Source: Candidatus Rikenella faecigallinarum
Lineage (GTDB): Bacteria; Bacteroidota; Bacteroidia; Bacteroidales; Rikenellaceae
Direction of reading: 5' to 3'
Assembly: GCA_019113395.1 (NCBI GenBank)
Contig: DXHL01000035.1
Location: 1-48,480 of the forward strand
Length of the DNA stretch: 48,480 nucleotides
Position numbers and translations under genes: made by a program. Shown piece after piece: positions 1 through 7,230 of this stretch (position 1 is the first letter of the stretch; the number at the start of each line of letters is the position of its first letter). Below the pieces are notes generated by a model. The model saw only the letters and a list, made by a program, of their open reading frames with translations. It did not search any database and had not been told where the DNA came from.

Positions 1-599
1 TTTTCGACAATCGTTTCGATACCGGTTCGTTCACTGATAATCCGCGCCAACGGATAACCATCGGCATTCATCGTATTATAGATAACTCCGGAGGCGGCAT
101 CCACACGACCCTTCACCGTCAAACCCAGTCCCAGTATCTTATCGCGCGCACTGCCCAGCGTCTCAATAAACGCCTGGATTCGTTCGACCAACGTATCCAC
201 GAACTGGGTATTGGTTGCATACACAAACGGTACATCCTGCTCAATGGTGACCGTATTCTTATTGAGGTCAATCAGCCCGAAACAGAGCGTATCGTCCAAA
301 ATGGTAACCCCCAGGAAATAGCCCGAATCCGAGACCAAACCAAATGCACAGGGACGTCGTCCCCCGCCGGTTTCGATTTTCCCCAGGTCACGCACATAGC
401 CTTCACGAATCAGTTCCCCGACCAGTTTGGTAATCGTAGGATTGCTGACATTCAGGATGCGGGACAAGTCTGCGATGGTACAATCGCCTTCGGTAGCGAG
501 AGTCAGCATAATGCGGCGTTTGAGCATAAAGGCCTTATAGGCCACCACACTCATATTTTCGTCAGAGACGGTACTCAGAATCGAAGTATTCTTTGCCAT
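1..599 (-). CDS. ROK-family transcriptional regulator/sugar kinase, 5' part only (runs off window)
   Basis: The minus-strand frame opens with ATG at 599-597 and stays open to the window edge, giving about 199 residues with the C-terminus missing. Residues about 20-75 form a winged helix-turn-helix (a TIADLSRILNVSNPTITKLV stretch, then a GGGRRP wing), which is the layout of NagC/Mlc-type ROK repressors. From about residue 85 the start of the ROK ASKHA-fold domain follows (GYFLGVTILDD, then GLGLTVKGRVDAASG). ROK proteins with an N-terminal HTH usually repress sugar uptake or catabolism genes and respond to a sugar or sugar phosphate. The ligand cannot be told because the sugar-binding and zinc-motif part is outside the window. 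A 12-bp palindrome lies 20 bp upstream of the start and could be an autoregulatory operator. Family call is firm; specificity unknown. Confidence 0.85.
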   Translation of the reverse strand, partial: MAKNTSILSTVSDENMSVVAYKAFMLKRRIMLTLATEGDCTIADLSRILNVSNPTITKLVGELIREGYVRDLGKIETGGGRRPCAFGLVSDSGYFLGVTILDDTLCFGLIDLNKNTVTIEQDVPFVYATNTQFVDTLVERIQAFIETLGSARDKILGLGLTVKGRVDAASGVIYNTMNADGYPLARIISERTGIETIVE

Positions 600-618
600 A
601 ACAAAAGATTTCGAACAG

Positions 619-630
619 TTTGTGCACAAA
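619..630. promoter_or_regulatory. 12-bp perfect palindrome upstream of the ROK gene
   Basis: TTTGTGCACAAA is a perfect 12-bp palindrome 20 bp before the start codon of the ROK regulator. Its place between promoter and start codon suits an autoregulatory operator. The role is inferred from symmetry and position only. Confidence 0.35.
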
Positions 631-744
631 ACAGCGGCGCAAGTTAATAAAATTTATCACCAAAACATATTCGTTCTTCAATTATTTACAGAACAAAAAC
701 GTCCTTTGCAAAAAATAAAAAGGTGACACAAAAAAAGTTTTTTC

Positions 745-769
745 GTATGGGAATTTTTCCATACCTTGC
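745..769 (+). promoter_or_regulatory. Inverted repeat overlapping a -7-like element upstream of the 866 gene
   Basis: GTATGG at 745-750 and CCATAC at 759-764 form a 6-bp inverted repeat with an 8-bp spacer. The right arm overlaps TACCTTGC (762-769), a one-base-short match to the Bacteroidota -7 element TAnnTTTG. A T-rich stretch at 737-743 sits where the -33 element should be. This may be the promoter of the 866 gene with an overlapping operator. The implied leader is about 90 nt. Confidence 0.35.
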
Positions 770-865
770 ACCAAAATTGCAGGCTGAGAGAATTATCGCC
801 TTCGGGAAATTCCCGTCAGCATTCCATCGGCACTGCCCTAACGAACGATTTAACAACACGAGGTT

Positions 866-1783
866 ATGGAATATAACGAAAACGACTACGACTACAACGA
901 CTATCCGCAGCAGGAAGGCGGCAGTTCGGTCAAAGGGCTGAAAATTGCCATCATCATTTTGCTGGTAATTTTGGCAGCCGTCACGTTCCTCTTCTGGCGA
1001 CAGGTACAGGCCGAAAAGGCTCAGAACGCCGAATTGTTGGTGGACAAGGATACCCTCACCAACCGACTGACCGTGTTGCTCGGTGAAATGGGTGACCTGA
1101 AAGTGGACAACGACACCATGAGCGTTGCCCTGATGCAACAGCGACACATTGCCGACTCGCTGCTCGACCGACTCAAAAAAGAACGCAGTTGGAACTACTC
1201 CAAGATTAAGAAATACGAGCGTGAACTCGGTACACTGCGGACAGCCATGCAGGGCTTCGTTCGGCAAATTGACTCGCTGAACCGCGTGAACCAGCAACTT
1301 GTCGGCGAAAACCTGCGCTACAAGAAAGAGATGTCATCACTCAGACTCCGCACCGAAGCGGCTGAAGAGATGACGCAGGAGCTCAACAACAAGGTGAAAC
1401 GCGGGTCGCAACTACGCGCCCGGGATGTGGTGCTGCTGGCATACAACCAACGCAACAAACAGGTCAGCAAAGCTAAACAGACCACGAAACTGGTTACCGA
1501 ATTTGTATTGGCGGCTAACGACCTGGCTGTTCCGGGCGAACGAACCGTTTATGTGCGCATCATCACGCCGGATGCTGATATTCTGGGCTCTCCCGACGGC
1601 GGACGGTTTACCTTCATGGGTGAATCGATTCCCTACTCCGCTAAACGTGTCGTCGATTACCAGGGTGAAGATTTGCCGATGAGCGTCTTCTACGATGCAG
1701 CAGGGCTTTATGCGGGTCAGTACACCGTAATGGTTTATGTGGACGGGCTCATGATTGGGCAAAGCGACATCATCTTGAAATAG
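866..1783 (+). CDS. Single-pass membrane protein with long periplasmic coiled coil
   Basis: The 305-residue product has an acidic, Tyr/Asn/Asp-rich N-terminus (1-20), one hydrophobic segment at about 25-44 (GLKIAIIILLVILAAVTFLF) and then a long heptad-rich coiled coil at about 45-175. A compact C-terminal domain of about 120 residues follows and looks beta-rich (ERTVYVRIITPDADILGSPDGG, ending in GQYTVMVYVDGLMIGQSDIILK with breaks). There is no Lys/Arg-rich cytoplasmic domain, so the bulk is probably periplasmic. I recognise the general architecture from conserved hypothetical proteins of Bacteroidota but cannot assign a function; an envelope-spanning or division-related scaffold would be a guess. 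It is monocistronic, with a strong hairpin after the stop codon. Confidence 0.85.
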   Translation: MEYNENDYDYNDYPQQEGGSSVKGLKIAIIILLVILAAVTFLFWRQVQAEKAQNAELLVDKDTLTNRLTVLLGEMGDLKVDNDTMSVALMQQRHIADSLLDRLKKERSWNYSKIKKYERELGTLRTAMQGFVRQIDSLNRVNQQLVGENLRYKKEMSSLRLRTEAAEEMTQELNNKVKRGSQLRARDVVLLAYNQRNKQVSKAKQTTKLVTEFVLAANDLAVPGERTVYVRIITPDADILGSPDGGRFTFMGESIPYSAKRVVDYQGEDLPMSVFYDAAGLYAGQYTVMVYVDGLMIGQSDIILK

Positions 1784-1845
1784 CCTTCTGAAACGGACGG
1801 GGCACGCGACGGGCTCGCGTTGCACCGAACAAGATTGAGAATATG

Positions 1846-1885
1846 GCGGCGGGATGCTTCGTGTGAAGCATCCCGCCGCTGCTTT
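1846..1885 (+). terminator. Hairpin terminator after the coiled-coil membrane protein gene
   Basis: A perfect 15-bp stem (1846-1860 with 1865-1879) closes a GTGT loop, followed by a weak T-rich tail (TGCTTT). It lies 62 bp after the upstream stop codon and just before the dusB promoter. The tail is short for a classical intrinsic terminator, but stem strength and position support the call. Confidence 0.65.
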
Positions 1886-1913
1886 GAAACCTCCCCGATT
1901 TGCGGTAATTTTG
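1884..1913 (+). promoter_or_regulatory. dusB promoter, predicting a nearly leaderless mRNA
   Basis: TTG at 1884-1886 is the -33 element and TAATTTTG at 1906-1913 is a full match to TAnnTTTG, with 19 bp between them. Transcription should start about 4 nt after the box, near 1917, while the dusB ATG is at 1921. Confidence 0.75.
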
Positions 1914-1920
1914 CCCCATC

Positions 1921-2946
1921 ATGAAAATCAGAGACCTCGACTTGGGCCCTATGCCCCTCTTTCTGGCCCCGATGGAAGATGTCACCGACCCCTCGTTCCG
2001 CTACATCTGCAAACGATTCGGCGCTGACATGATGTACACCGAATTTATTTCGGCCGACGGACTCATACGCGATGCTCGGAAATCACTCGAAAAACTGCGT
2101 ATCGACGATGCGGAGCGTCCCATTGGCATCCAAATTTACGGCAATGAAATTGAGCCCATGGTCGAAGCGGCACGCATGGCGGAAGCCGCCCGGCCTGAGG
2201 TGATTGACATCAACTTCGGCTGTCCGGTCAAAAAGATTGCCGGACGGGGAGCCGGCTCAGGCATGATGCGCGACGTACCGAAGATGGTCGAAATGACCCG
2301 CCGGATAGTACAGGCCGTTCAACTGCCCGTGACGGTAAAGACCCGTTTGGGGTGGGACGACGAAACGAAAAATATCAAAGAGATAGCCCTGCGTCTTCAG
2401 GATGTAGGGATTGAGGCGCTGACCATTCACGGGCGGACACGCGCCCAGATGTACCGCGGCGAAGCGGATTGGACGCTGATAGGAGCCGTAAAAAACAACC
2501 CCGCCATCCACATTCCGATTATCGGGAATGGGGATATTAACTCCGGAGAAAAGGCGGCCGAGATGATAGACCGCTTCGGGGTGGACGGTATCATGATTGG
2601 TCGGGCCACCTTCGGACGGCCATGGATATTCCGCGAGGTACGCCACTACCTGGAGACGGGCGAGGCACTCCCCCAACCCACCGTGCTGGAACGGGTGGCT
2701 CTGGCACGCGAACACCTGGCCAAATCGGTGGAGTTGAAAGGCGAACGCACCGGAGTGTTGGAGTTACGCCGTCACCTGAGCAGCTATTTCAAAGGGCTGC
2801 CCGATTTTCGGGAGACCCGCTCGCGGCTTGTCACCGAACCCACACCCGAGGGCGTTGCCCGGATACTGGACTACATTGCCGAGCGTTGGGGCAGTTGGGA
2901 CGCTACCGCCACCGTACCGCCCTTCATCTACGACCGCGAGGCATAA
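1921..2946 (+). CDS. dusB: tRNA-dihydrouridine synthase B
   Basis: The 341-residue product is an FMN-dependent enzyme that reduces uridines in the tRNA D-loop to dihydrouridine using NADPH. The N-terminal TIM barrel shows the family opening (FLAPMEDVTDPSFRYICK, residues 14-31) and the active-site motif INFGCPVKKIAGRGAG, with the catalytic acid at Cys101. TVKTRLGW and LTIHGRTR are substrate and FMN-contacting stretches, and IIGNGDI and GIMIGRATFGRPWIF bind phosphate. The C-terminal helical domain (about 250-325) binds tRNA. Length is normal for the family. The start is fixed by the motif-rich N-terminus and by a promoter box ending only 7 nt upstream. Confidence 0.93.
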   Translation: MKIRDLDLGPMPLFLAPMEDVTDPSFRYICKRFGADMMYTEFISADGLIRDARKSLEKLRIDDAERPIGIQIYGNEIEPMVEAARMAEAARPEVIDINFGCPVKKIAGRGAGSGMMRDVPKMVEMTRRIVQAVQLPVTVKTRLGWDDETKNIKEIALRLQDVGIEALTIHGRTRAQMYRGEADWTLIGAVKNNPAIHIPIIGNGDINSGEKAAEMIDRFGVDGIMIGRATFGRPWIFREVRHYLETGEALPQPTVLERVALAREHLAKSVELKGERTGVLELRRHLSSYFKGLPDFRETRSRLVTEPTPEGVARILDYIAERWGSWDATATVPPFIYDREA

Positions 2947-3058
2947 CGACAGAAACAAAGACGGGCTACACACCCTCACACGTCTGGCGAGCAGCCCGTT
3001 CGCGGATGGAATTGCACCGTTTTTTTCGATTTTTTTTGCGATTTTTTGCCCGAAACAT

Positions 3059-3088
3059 TTGGAGGCAAAAGAATTTTACTTACCTTTG
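3059..3088 (+). promoter_or_regulatory. tRNA-Asn promoter
   Basis: TTG at 3059-3061 and TACCTTTG at 3081-3088 are separated by 19 bp, matching the Bacteroidota -33/-7 consensus. The start site would be about 3092, roughly 57 nt before the mature tRNA. Confidence 0.75.
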
Positions 3089-3148
3089 CATCGTCGATAA
3101 GGGACACCCCCTTCTGCGGAGGCTCTCTGAAAGACATTTAAAAAACAT

Positions 3149-3222
3149 TCCTCGATAGCTCAGTTGGTTAGAGCACCTGACTGTTAATCAGGGGGTCCAA
3201 GGTTCAAGTCCTTGTCGAGGAG
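3149..3222 (+). tRNA. tRNA-Asn (anticodon GTT)
   Basis: The 74-nt cloverleaf has acceptor arms TCCTCGA (3149-3155) and TCGAGGA (3215-3221), with discriminator G. The anticodon arm is CCTGA-CTGTTAA-TCAGG with GTT in the middle, and the T arm contains GGTTCAAGTCC. CCA is not encoded. It has its own promoter and stands alone. Confidence 0.96.
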
Positions 3223-3301
3223 CTCTTCTTGACACATTCAATGGCGGCTTTACCATATCGGTAGAGCCGTTTGTGCATTATACGGATATATACTCTTACC
3301 C

Positions 3302-4090
3302 ATGAACCTCCATCTGATAACCTTCTCGCCGACACACACCAGCCTCACCATCGCCCAACAGATGGCCGAAGGATTTGCCCATGCTGAAGATAGCCTCCTC
3401 CTCACCGACCTGACACTCCCCCAACCGACCCCTTCGCAAAAAGAGATTGACGGCGTGGCCCTCTTTACAGCCCCCGTCTACGGAGGACGTGTAGCCGAGA
3501 GAGCTGTCGAGCGTTTGCGCAGCATCCGCGCAGCCGTTCCGGGCCAAACCCCGGCTCTGGTAGCCGTGCTCTATGGGAACCGCGATTACGAAGATGCGCT
3601 CATCGAATTGTGTGACCTGGTCCGCGAACAAGGCTTTCTCCCCATAGCCGCCGGAGCCTTTGTCGGCGAACACTCCTACAGCCGCCCCGACGAGGGGAAA
3701 CCGGTGGCCGCCGGACGCCCCGATGACGCAGACTGCACCGTGGCACGGAGATTGGGAAAACAGGCTCGCGAGAAATATGACCAGGGGAACACCTCACAGC
3801 CCGCCGTGCGAGGCAATCGCCCCTACAAAGTCAAAGGGGCTGCCACACCGGCAACCCCGATTACCCTCGCCGACCAATGTACCGGTTGCGGCACCTGCGT
3901 AGAGGTATGCCCCACCGGAGTCGTCTCCCTTACGTCGGAAGGCATTGCCGTCAGCACTCCCGAAGATTGCATCAAATGCTGTGCCTGCCTGAAGTTTTGC
4001 CCCTCCCATGCCCGACGCTTCGACACCCCCTACACCGAGCGACTGTTTCTCCACTTCAGCACCCGACGCGAACCCGAACTGTTCGTGTAA
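3302..4090 (+). CDS. Flavodoxin-like/di-[4Fe-4S] ferredoxin fusion (EFR1-type ferrodoxin)
   Basis: The 262-residue protein fuses a flavodoxin-like half (about 1-165; ITFSPTHTSLTIAQQMAEGF at 6-25 is the FMN-phosphate loop region and FTAPVYGGRV a second flavin loop) to a bacterial ferredoxin half (about 185-240). Two cluster motifs are visible: C193-x2-C196-x2-C199-x3-C203 and C223-x2-C226-x2-C229-x3-C233, both ending in CP. Such fusions are cytoplasmic electron carriers common in anaerobes; the physiological partner is not known. An extra cysteine, C227, sits inside the second motif. It lies 80 bp downstream of tRNA-Asn, with no operon partner on the same strand. The family call is good; the redox partner cannot be inferred from context. 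Confidence 0.87.
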   Translation: MNLHLITFSPTHTSLTIAQQMAEGFAHAEDSLLLTDLTLPQPTPSQKEIDGVALFTAPVYGGRVAERAVERLRSIRAAVPGQTPALVAVLYGNRDYEDALIELCDLVREQGFLPIAAGAFVGEHSYSRPDEGKPVAAGRPDDADCTVARRLGKQAREKYDQGNTSQPAVRGNRPYKVKGAATPATPITLADQCTGCGTCVEVCPTGVVSLTSEGIAVSTPEDCIKCCACLKFCPSHARRFDTPYTERLFLHFSTRREPELFV

Positions 4091-4140
4091 CGCGTGTGCA
4101 ACACTCACAGCCACCGAGCACTCCTCCACACCACAACATA

Positions 4141-4392
4141 CTACCCCTGCGTCTGTCTGACCCAGAGACGCGGGGTTCCGCTCCCCGCACGATGCTCCGT
4201 ATGATGTCGAACACGGCGGTTTTCTCTGCCTACTGCTGACTTCGACGCGAAACGTTCCTGATAAAGAACTCGTCCCTGCCGTACACGTCTGCCACGCCCA
4301 TCTTTCGTCTGGCGGACAACAAACGGACGAATCAACAGCACTGCAATGACCATCGGCAAAATAAAAACCGATATGAATTCCTCAATACTCAT
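4141..4392 (-). CDS. Possible small membrane protein overlapping the upstream gene
   Basis: This 83-codon frame starts with ATG at 4392-4390, inside the last codons of the secreted-protein gene (4846-4382), an 11-bp overlap. Its first 27 residues form one hydrophobic helix (SVFILPMVIAVLLIRPFVV), but the rest is Arg-rich with no recognisable domain and could be non-coding. A purine-rich GGAGGAG sits just before the ATG. The overlap would allow translational coupling. I treat it as uncertain. If it is not real, 4091-4381 is simply an untranslated stretch with nothing else recognisable. Confidence 0.35.
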   Translation of the reverse strand: MSIEEFISVFILPMVIAVLLIRPFVVRQTKDGRGRRVRQGRVLYQERFASKSAVGRENRRVRHHTEHRAGSGTPRLWVRQTQG

Positions 4393-4846
4393 TCTCCTCC
4401 AAAATAGGTTTTTTGCTGATTCGATAACGAGCCTCATTGTCCGAGGTGCGAAGCGAAAACTCGATGTTGGGAACCAAAGCTATTATTTCTCCGGATTCAA
4501 TCGTACAATCCCGCACGCTTGACCCTTTGGCTCTACGCATTCGAGCGGACATTTTCCACTGTTCGCTGGAGGTATCAAACACCGGCTCTGCTGTTGCCCA
4601 AACCCGAAACACCGGGTTAATCGTTTCGTGTCCCCAGTGGTTCCACAACGTAATACGCATCATCGTCGTATCACACTCCAAACGGGCCCGGGCATGCATA
4701 TCACGCCACTGACCGCTCAGGGGGTCATACTGCTGCACATAGTCATAAAGATGCGTCATGCGTTTCGACGCTCCACGAGGTTGCGCCTCTGTCGGCCACA
4801 CAGACCCCGCTGCCAATAAAATACTCCAATACAATAGTTTCTTCAT
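4382..4846 (-). CDS. Small secreted hypothetical protein
   Basis: The 154-residue product begins with a clear signal peptide (MKKLLYWSILLAAGSVWPTE), so the ATG at 4846 is preferred over an in-frame ATG 30 bp further upstream. The mature part, about 130 residues, has aromatic and charged beta-like segments (MMRITLWNHWGHETINPVF, ISKKPILEENEY). There is no lipobox, metal motif or repeat. I do not recognise the family. It is probably periplasmic. It stands alone or is coupled to the small overlapping frame downstream. Confidence 0.6.
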   Translation of the reverse strand: MKKLLYWSILLAAGSVWPTEAQPRGASKRMTHLYDYVQQYDPLSGQWRDMHARARLECDTTMMRITLWNHWGHETINPVFRVWATAEPVFDTSSEQWKMSARMRRAKGSSVRDCTIESGEIIALVPNIEFSLRTSDNEARYRISKKPILEENEY

Positions 4847-4949
4847 AACACGTAGATAAACGTTTTTAAACACCATTCGCGTACCTCTTCCCGTCGCGTC
4901 TGCACCTCATTCGGACACTCCCATACAAGAAGTGTGCCTGAATAAACGT

Positions 4950-4979
4950 ATGTTATCATATTCTCAAATATGATAACAT
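4950..4979. repeat. Perfect 13-bp inverted repeat, 4-nt loop
   Basis: ATGTTATCATATT (4950-4962) is mirrored exactly by AATATGATAACAT (4967-4979) around CTCA. It is AT-rich with no T-tract, so it suits a dimeric regulator's operator better than a terminator. It lies between the minus-strand secreted-protein gene and the XRE remnant, at the place where the remnant's start codon would be expected. Confidence 0.7.
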
Positions 4980-5175
4980 CACGACGGAAGAGATTTTGTT
5001 TCGAATCGGCCGTCGCATGGCCGACCTCCGACACAAACGGGGTATCACCCTCAAAAAAAACCTTGCAGCAGGCTGCCATTTCGAGAAATCAAACCTGAGC
5101 CGCATCGAGTATGTGCGCAGCAACATGACCATCGCCACCCTGCTGACCATCAGCCGCGCATTGGGGGTGAGGTGA
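4972..5175 (+). pseudogene. Decayed XRE-family helix-turn-helix gene
   Basis: One frame from 4972 to the TGA at 5173-5175 encodes an XRE/Cro-type HTH. The stretch EEILFRIGRRMADLRHKRG leads into FEKSNLSRIEYVRSNMT and then LLTISRALGV, close to the small solo HTH regulators common in Bacteroidota. Signs of decay: there is no ATG at the expected N-terminus (only TTG at 4996 or an internal ATG at 5017); helix 2 reads TLKKNLA, one residue longer than the usual TQEELA, next to an A8 run; and the frame stops right after ALGVR. A weak, TTG-started functional gene remains possible. Confidence 0.5.
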
Positions 5176-5241
5176 GCATCGAGTAAGCCCAGAAGAGCGT
5201 AAAAATTTCATCCCGGACATACAACGGACAACCTTTTTCCA

Positions 5242-5250
5242 TACATTTGC
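5242..5250 (+). promoter_or_regulatory. -7 element of the coiled-coil lipoprotein gene
   Basis: TACATTTGC matches TAnnTTTG, 26 bp before the ATG at 5276. No good -33 TTG is seen at the proper distance, so this is a half-supported promoter. Confidence 0.45.
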
Positions 5251-5275
5251 AGATATCCATTAAACTTCAGATAGT

Positions 5276-6139
5276 ATGAAGCACCTACTGCCTTATGTCG
5301 CTTTCGCGACACTGTTAGCCTCCTGCGGCCCGAAAGCCAGCCAACCCGACCCGATGGCACTGGCAAACGATTCGCTCTCGCAGGTCATCGCAGCCAAGGA
5401 CTCGATTATCAACGATGCCTTTAACAGCATCGGAGAAATAGCCGCTAACATCAATCAGATTGCCGAACGCGAGAAACTTGTCACCAAACAGACCTCGGCC
5501 GGCGGAGAACTGACCAAGCCTGTCAAGGAGCAGATAGCCGAAAACATTGAAGCCATCAGTGAATTGCTGGACAAAAATCGTGCAACGATTGCCCGGCTGC
5601 AGGTGTCGGCCAAAAAGTTGCAGGAAGCCAACGTAAAGATTGACGCCCTGCAGACTCTGATTGCGCAACTGCAGGAGCAACTCGACCAGAAGAATGCGCA
5701 ACTGGCTGCACTGACCGACCAGGTGAAAGCCCTGAAGGTGGAAGTGGAGGCACTCGGACACACCGTGACCAACCTCGAAAACGACAAGGCCGAACTGCAG
5801 GAGACTGTTGCCGACCAGGATGCCGAGTTGCACACGGTGTACTATATTGTAGCATCCGACAAGGAGCTGAAAGAGAAAGAGATTGTCACCAAGAAGGGCT
5901 TTATCGGGCGCACCCGCGTGATGAACGACAACGCCTCGCTGGCCAACTTCACCAAAGCCGACAACCGCACGGTAGAGCGTATTCCGATTGGCAAAGCGAA
6001 AGTAACGATTGTAACGGCACACCCGGAAAACAGCTATATGCTGGTCAAAGGGGCCAAGGATGCCGTCGAAGAGATTGTCATTACGGACAAGGATGCCTTC
6101 TGGAAAAACTCGAAGATACTGGTTGTTTCGTACAAATAG
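5276..6139 (+). CDS. Coiled-coil lipoprotein (resembles the Cbp1-type family of Bacteroidota)
   Basis: The 287-residue product has a lipoprotein signal with lipobox LLASC and the lipidated Cys at 17. A long coiled coil follows (about 90-190; Gln/Leu/Glu heptads such as LQTLIAQLQEQLDQKNAQLA). The C-terminal domain, about 85 residues, begins at the TVYYIVASDKELKEKEIV stretch and contains KKGFIGRTRVM and AHPENSYML. This architecture matches a Bacteroidota lipoprotein family that, from memory, includes a collagen-binding adhesin of B. fragilis called Cbp1; that link is not verified here. Localisation is the periplasm or cell surface, tethered by lipid. It is monocistronic, with a strong terminator after the stop codon. 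Confidence 0.82.
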   Translation: MKHLLPYVAFATLLASCGPKASQPDPMALANDSLSQVIAAKDSIINDAFNSIGEIAANINQIAEREKLVTKQTSAGGELTKPVKEQIAENIEAISELLDKNRATIARLQVSAKKLQEANVKIDALQTLIAQLQEQLDQKNAQLAALTDQVKALKVEVEALGHTVTNLENDKAELQETVADQDAELHTVYYIVASDKELKEKEIVTKKGFIGRTRVMNDNASLANFTKADNRTVERIPIGKAKVTIVTAHPENSYMLVKGAKDAVEEIVITDKDAFWKNSKILVVSYK

Positions 6140-6174
6140 TAACTTTGGGGTACACTCAACGGCCTATATACCCG

Positions 6175-6209
6175 AAAGGTTCTGCAACACTTGTTGCAGA
6201 ACCTTTTTT
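6175..6209 (+). terminator. Strong intrinsic terminator after the lipoprotein gene
   Basis: AGGTTCTGCAAC (6177-6188) pairs perfectly with GTTGCAGAACCT (6193-6204) around ACTT, and flanking A/T bases extend the stem. A run of six T ends it. This is one of the clearest intrinsic terminators in the window. Confidence 0.88.
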
Positions 6210-6315
6210 GTATCTGCCGGTCACACATAAAACAATGTAGAAATCGAGGTCGGCGGCATTGCTTTTTTTACGACCTTTGCAACCGTAACAGAGTGCTCCC
6301 CCACTTAACCTTGCC

Positions 6316-7230
6316 ATGGACTTTCGCCTGAAAACCTTTGTCAGTGTCGCCCGCCACCGCAGCTTTACTCGCGCGGCCAACGAGCTGTTTATCACACAGC
6401 CCGCCGTGACACGGCACATTAAAGAGTTGGAGGCACAAGTGGGGACAACGCTTTTCGACCGACGCGGCGGCACGGTCACCCTGACCAAAGCCGGCGAAGC
6501 CCTGCTGTTCCATGCCGAAAAGATATTGGACAGCTACCGTCGGATGCAGTTCGAGATGAACCTGCTGACGGGGAACTTCAGCGGCGAGTTGCGGCTGGGG
6601 GCGAGCAGCACCATTGCACAGTATGTCCTTCCGCCCTGCCTGGCGCGGTTTACGACCCGTTACCCCGAGATTCGCACCACCCTCGAAACCGGCAACAGCC
6701 GGCAGATGACGCAGGCGCTCTTCAGCCGCAGCATCGACCTGGCCCTGGTCGAGGGCGAGACGCGGCACAACGGCATCCACTACGAGCCGTGGATGCGCGA
6801 CGAGCTGGTTTTGGTCACGGGGAGCCACAGCGCCTATGCAACCCGCGAGAGCATCACCCTGTCGGAACTCACGGCACTGCCCATGGTACTGCGCGAGAGC
6901 GGGTCGGGAACACTGGAGGTGGTCGAACGCCGACTGGCCGAACACCATGTAAAGCTCTCCGCCCTGAACGTCATCCTGCAGATGGGCAGCACCGAGGGTA
7001 TCAAGTCGTTTCTGGCTGAATACGACTGTGTAGCGCTGCTGTCGGTGCAATCCGTAACACGGGAGTTGATGAGCGACACCCTGACCGTGATTGATATCGA
7101 AGAGGTAAGTTTCGAACGTGAATTTTCGTTCGCTACCCTGCAGGGAGTACCGAGTGCCATGGCCGACAGTTTCAAACAGTTTGCCGCAGCCACCCAGCCC
7201 TCACCTCGTAAAACCGCCCGCAAAGCATGA
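6316..7230 (+). CDS. LysR-family transcriptional regulator
   Basis: The 304-residue product has the LysR winged HTH at residues 1-60 (FRLKTFVSVARHRSFTRAAN, then FITQPAVTRHIKELEAQVGT with breaks). A linker helix and a substrate-binding domain of two Rossmann-like lobes (about 90-290; GELRLGASSTIAQYVLPPCL opens it) follow. The layout is closest to CysL/CysB-like activators, but the effector cannot be deduced. Its TGA overlaps the mqnB ATG (shared ATGA at 7227-7230), so the two are translationally coupled, and ybaK and mutY follow in the same direction. LysR proteins usually regulate a divergent gene; none is divergent here, so it may act on its own operon or elsewhere. Confidence 0.9.
   Translation: MDFRLKTFVSVARHRSFTRAANELFITQPAVTRHIKELEAQVGTTLFDRRGGTVTLTKAGEALLFHAEKILDSYRRMQFEMNLLTGNFSGELRLGASSTIAQYVLPPCLARFTTRYPEIRTTLETGNSRQMTQALFSRSIDLALVEGETRHNGIHYEPWMRDELVLVTGSHSAYATRESITLSELTALPMVLRESGSGTLEVVERRLAEHHVKLSALNVILQMGSTEGIKSFLAEYDCVALLSVQSVTRELMSDTLTVIDIEEVSFEREFSFATLQGVPSAMADSFKQFAAATQPSPRKTARKA

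Noticed and set aside
2950-3050. Terminator after dusB
   Set aside because: A 7-bp stem (ACGGGCT/AGCCCGT) has a 25-nt loop, and the T-rich runs lie some 30 bp further on. Not convincing.
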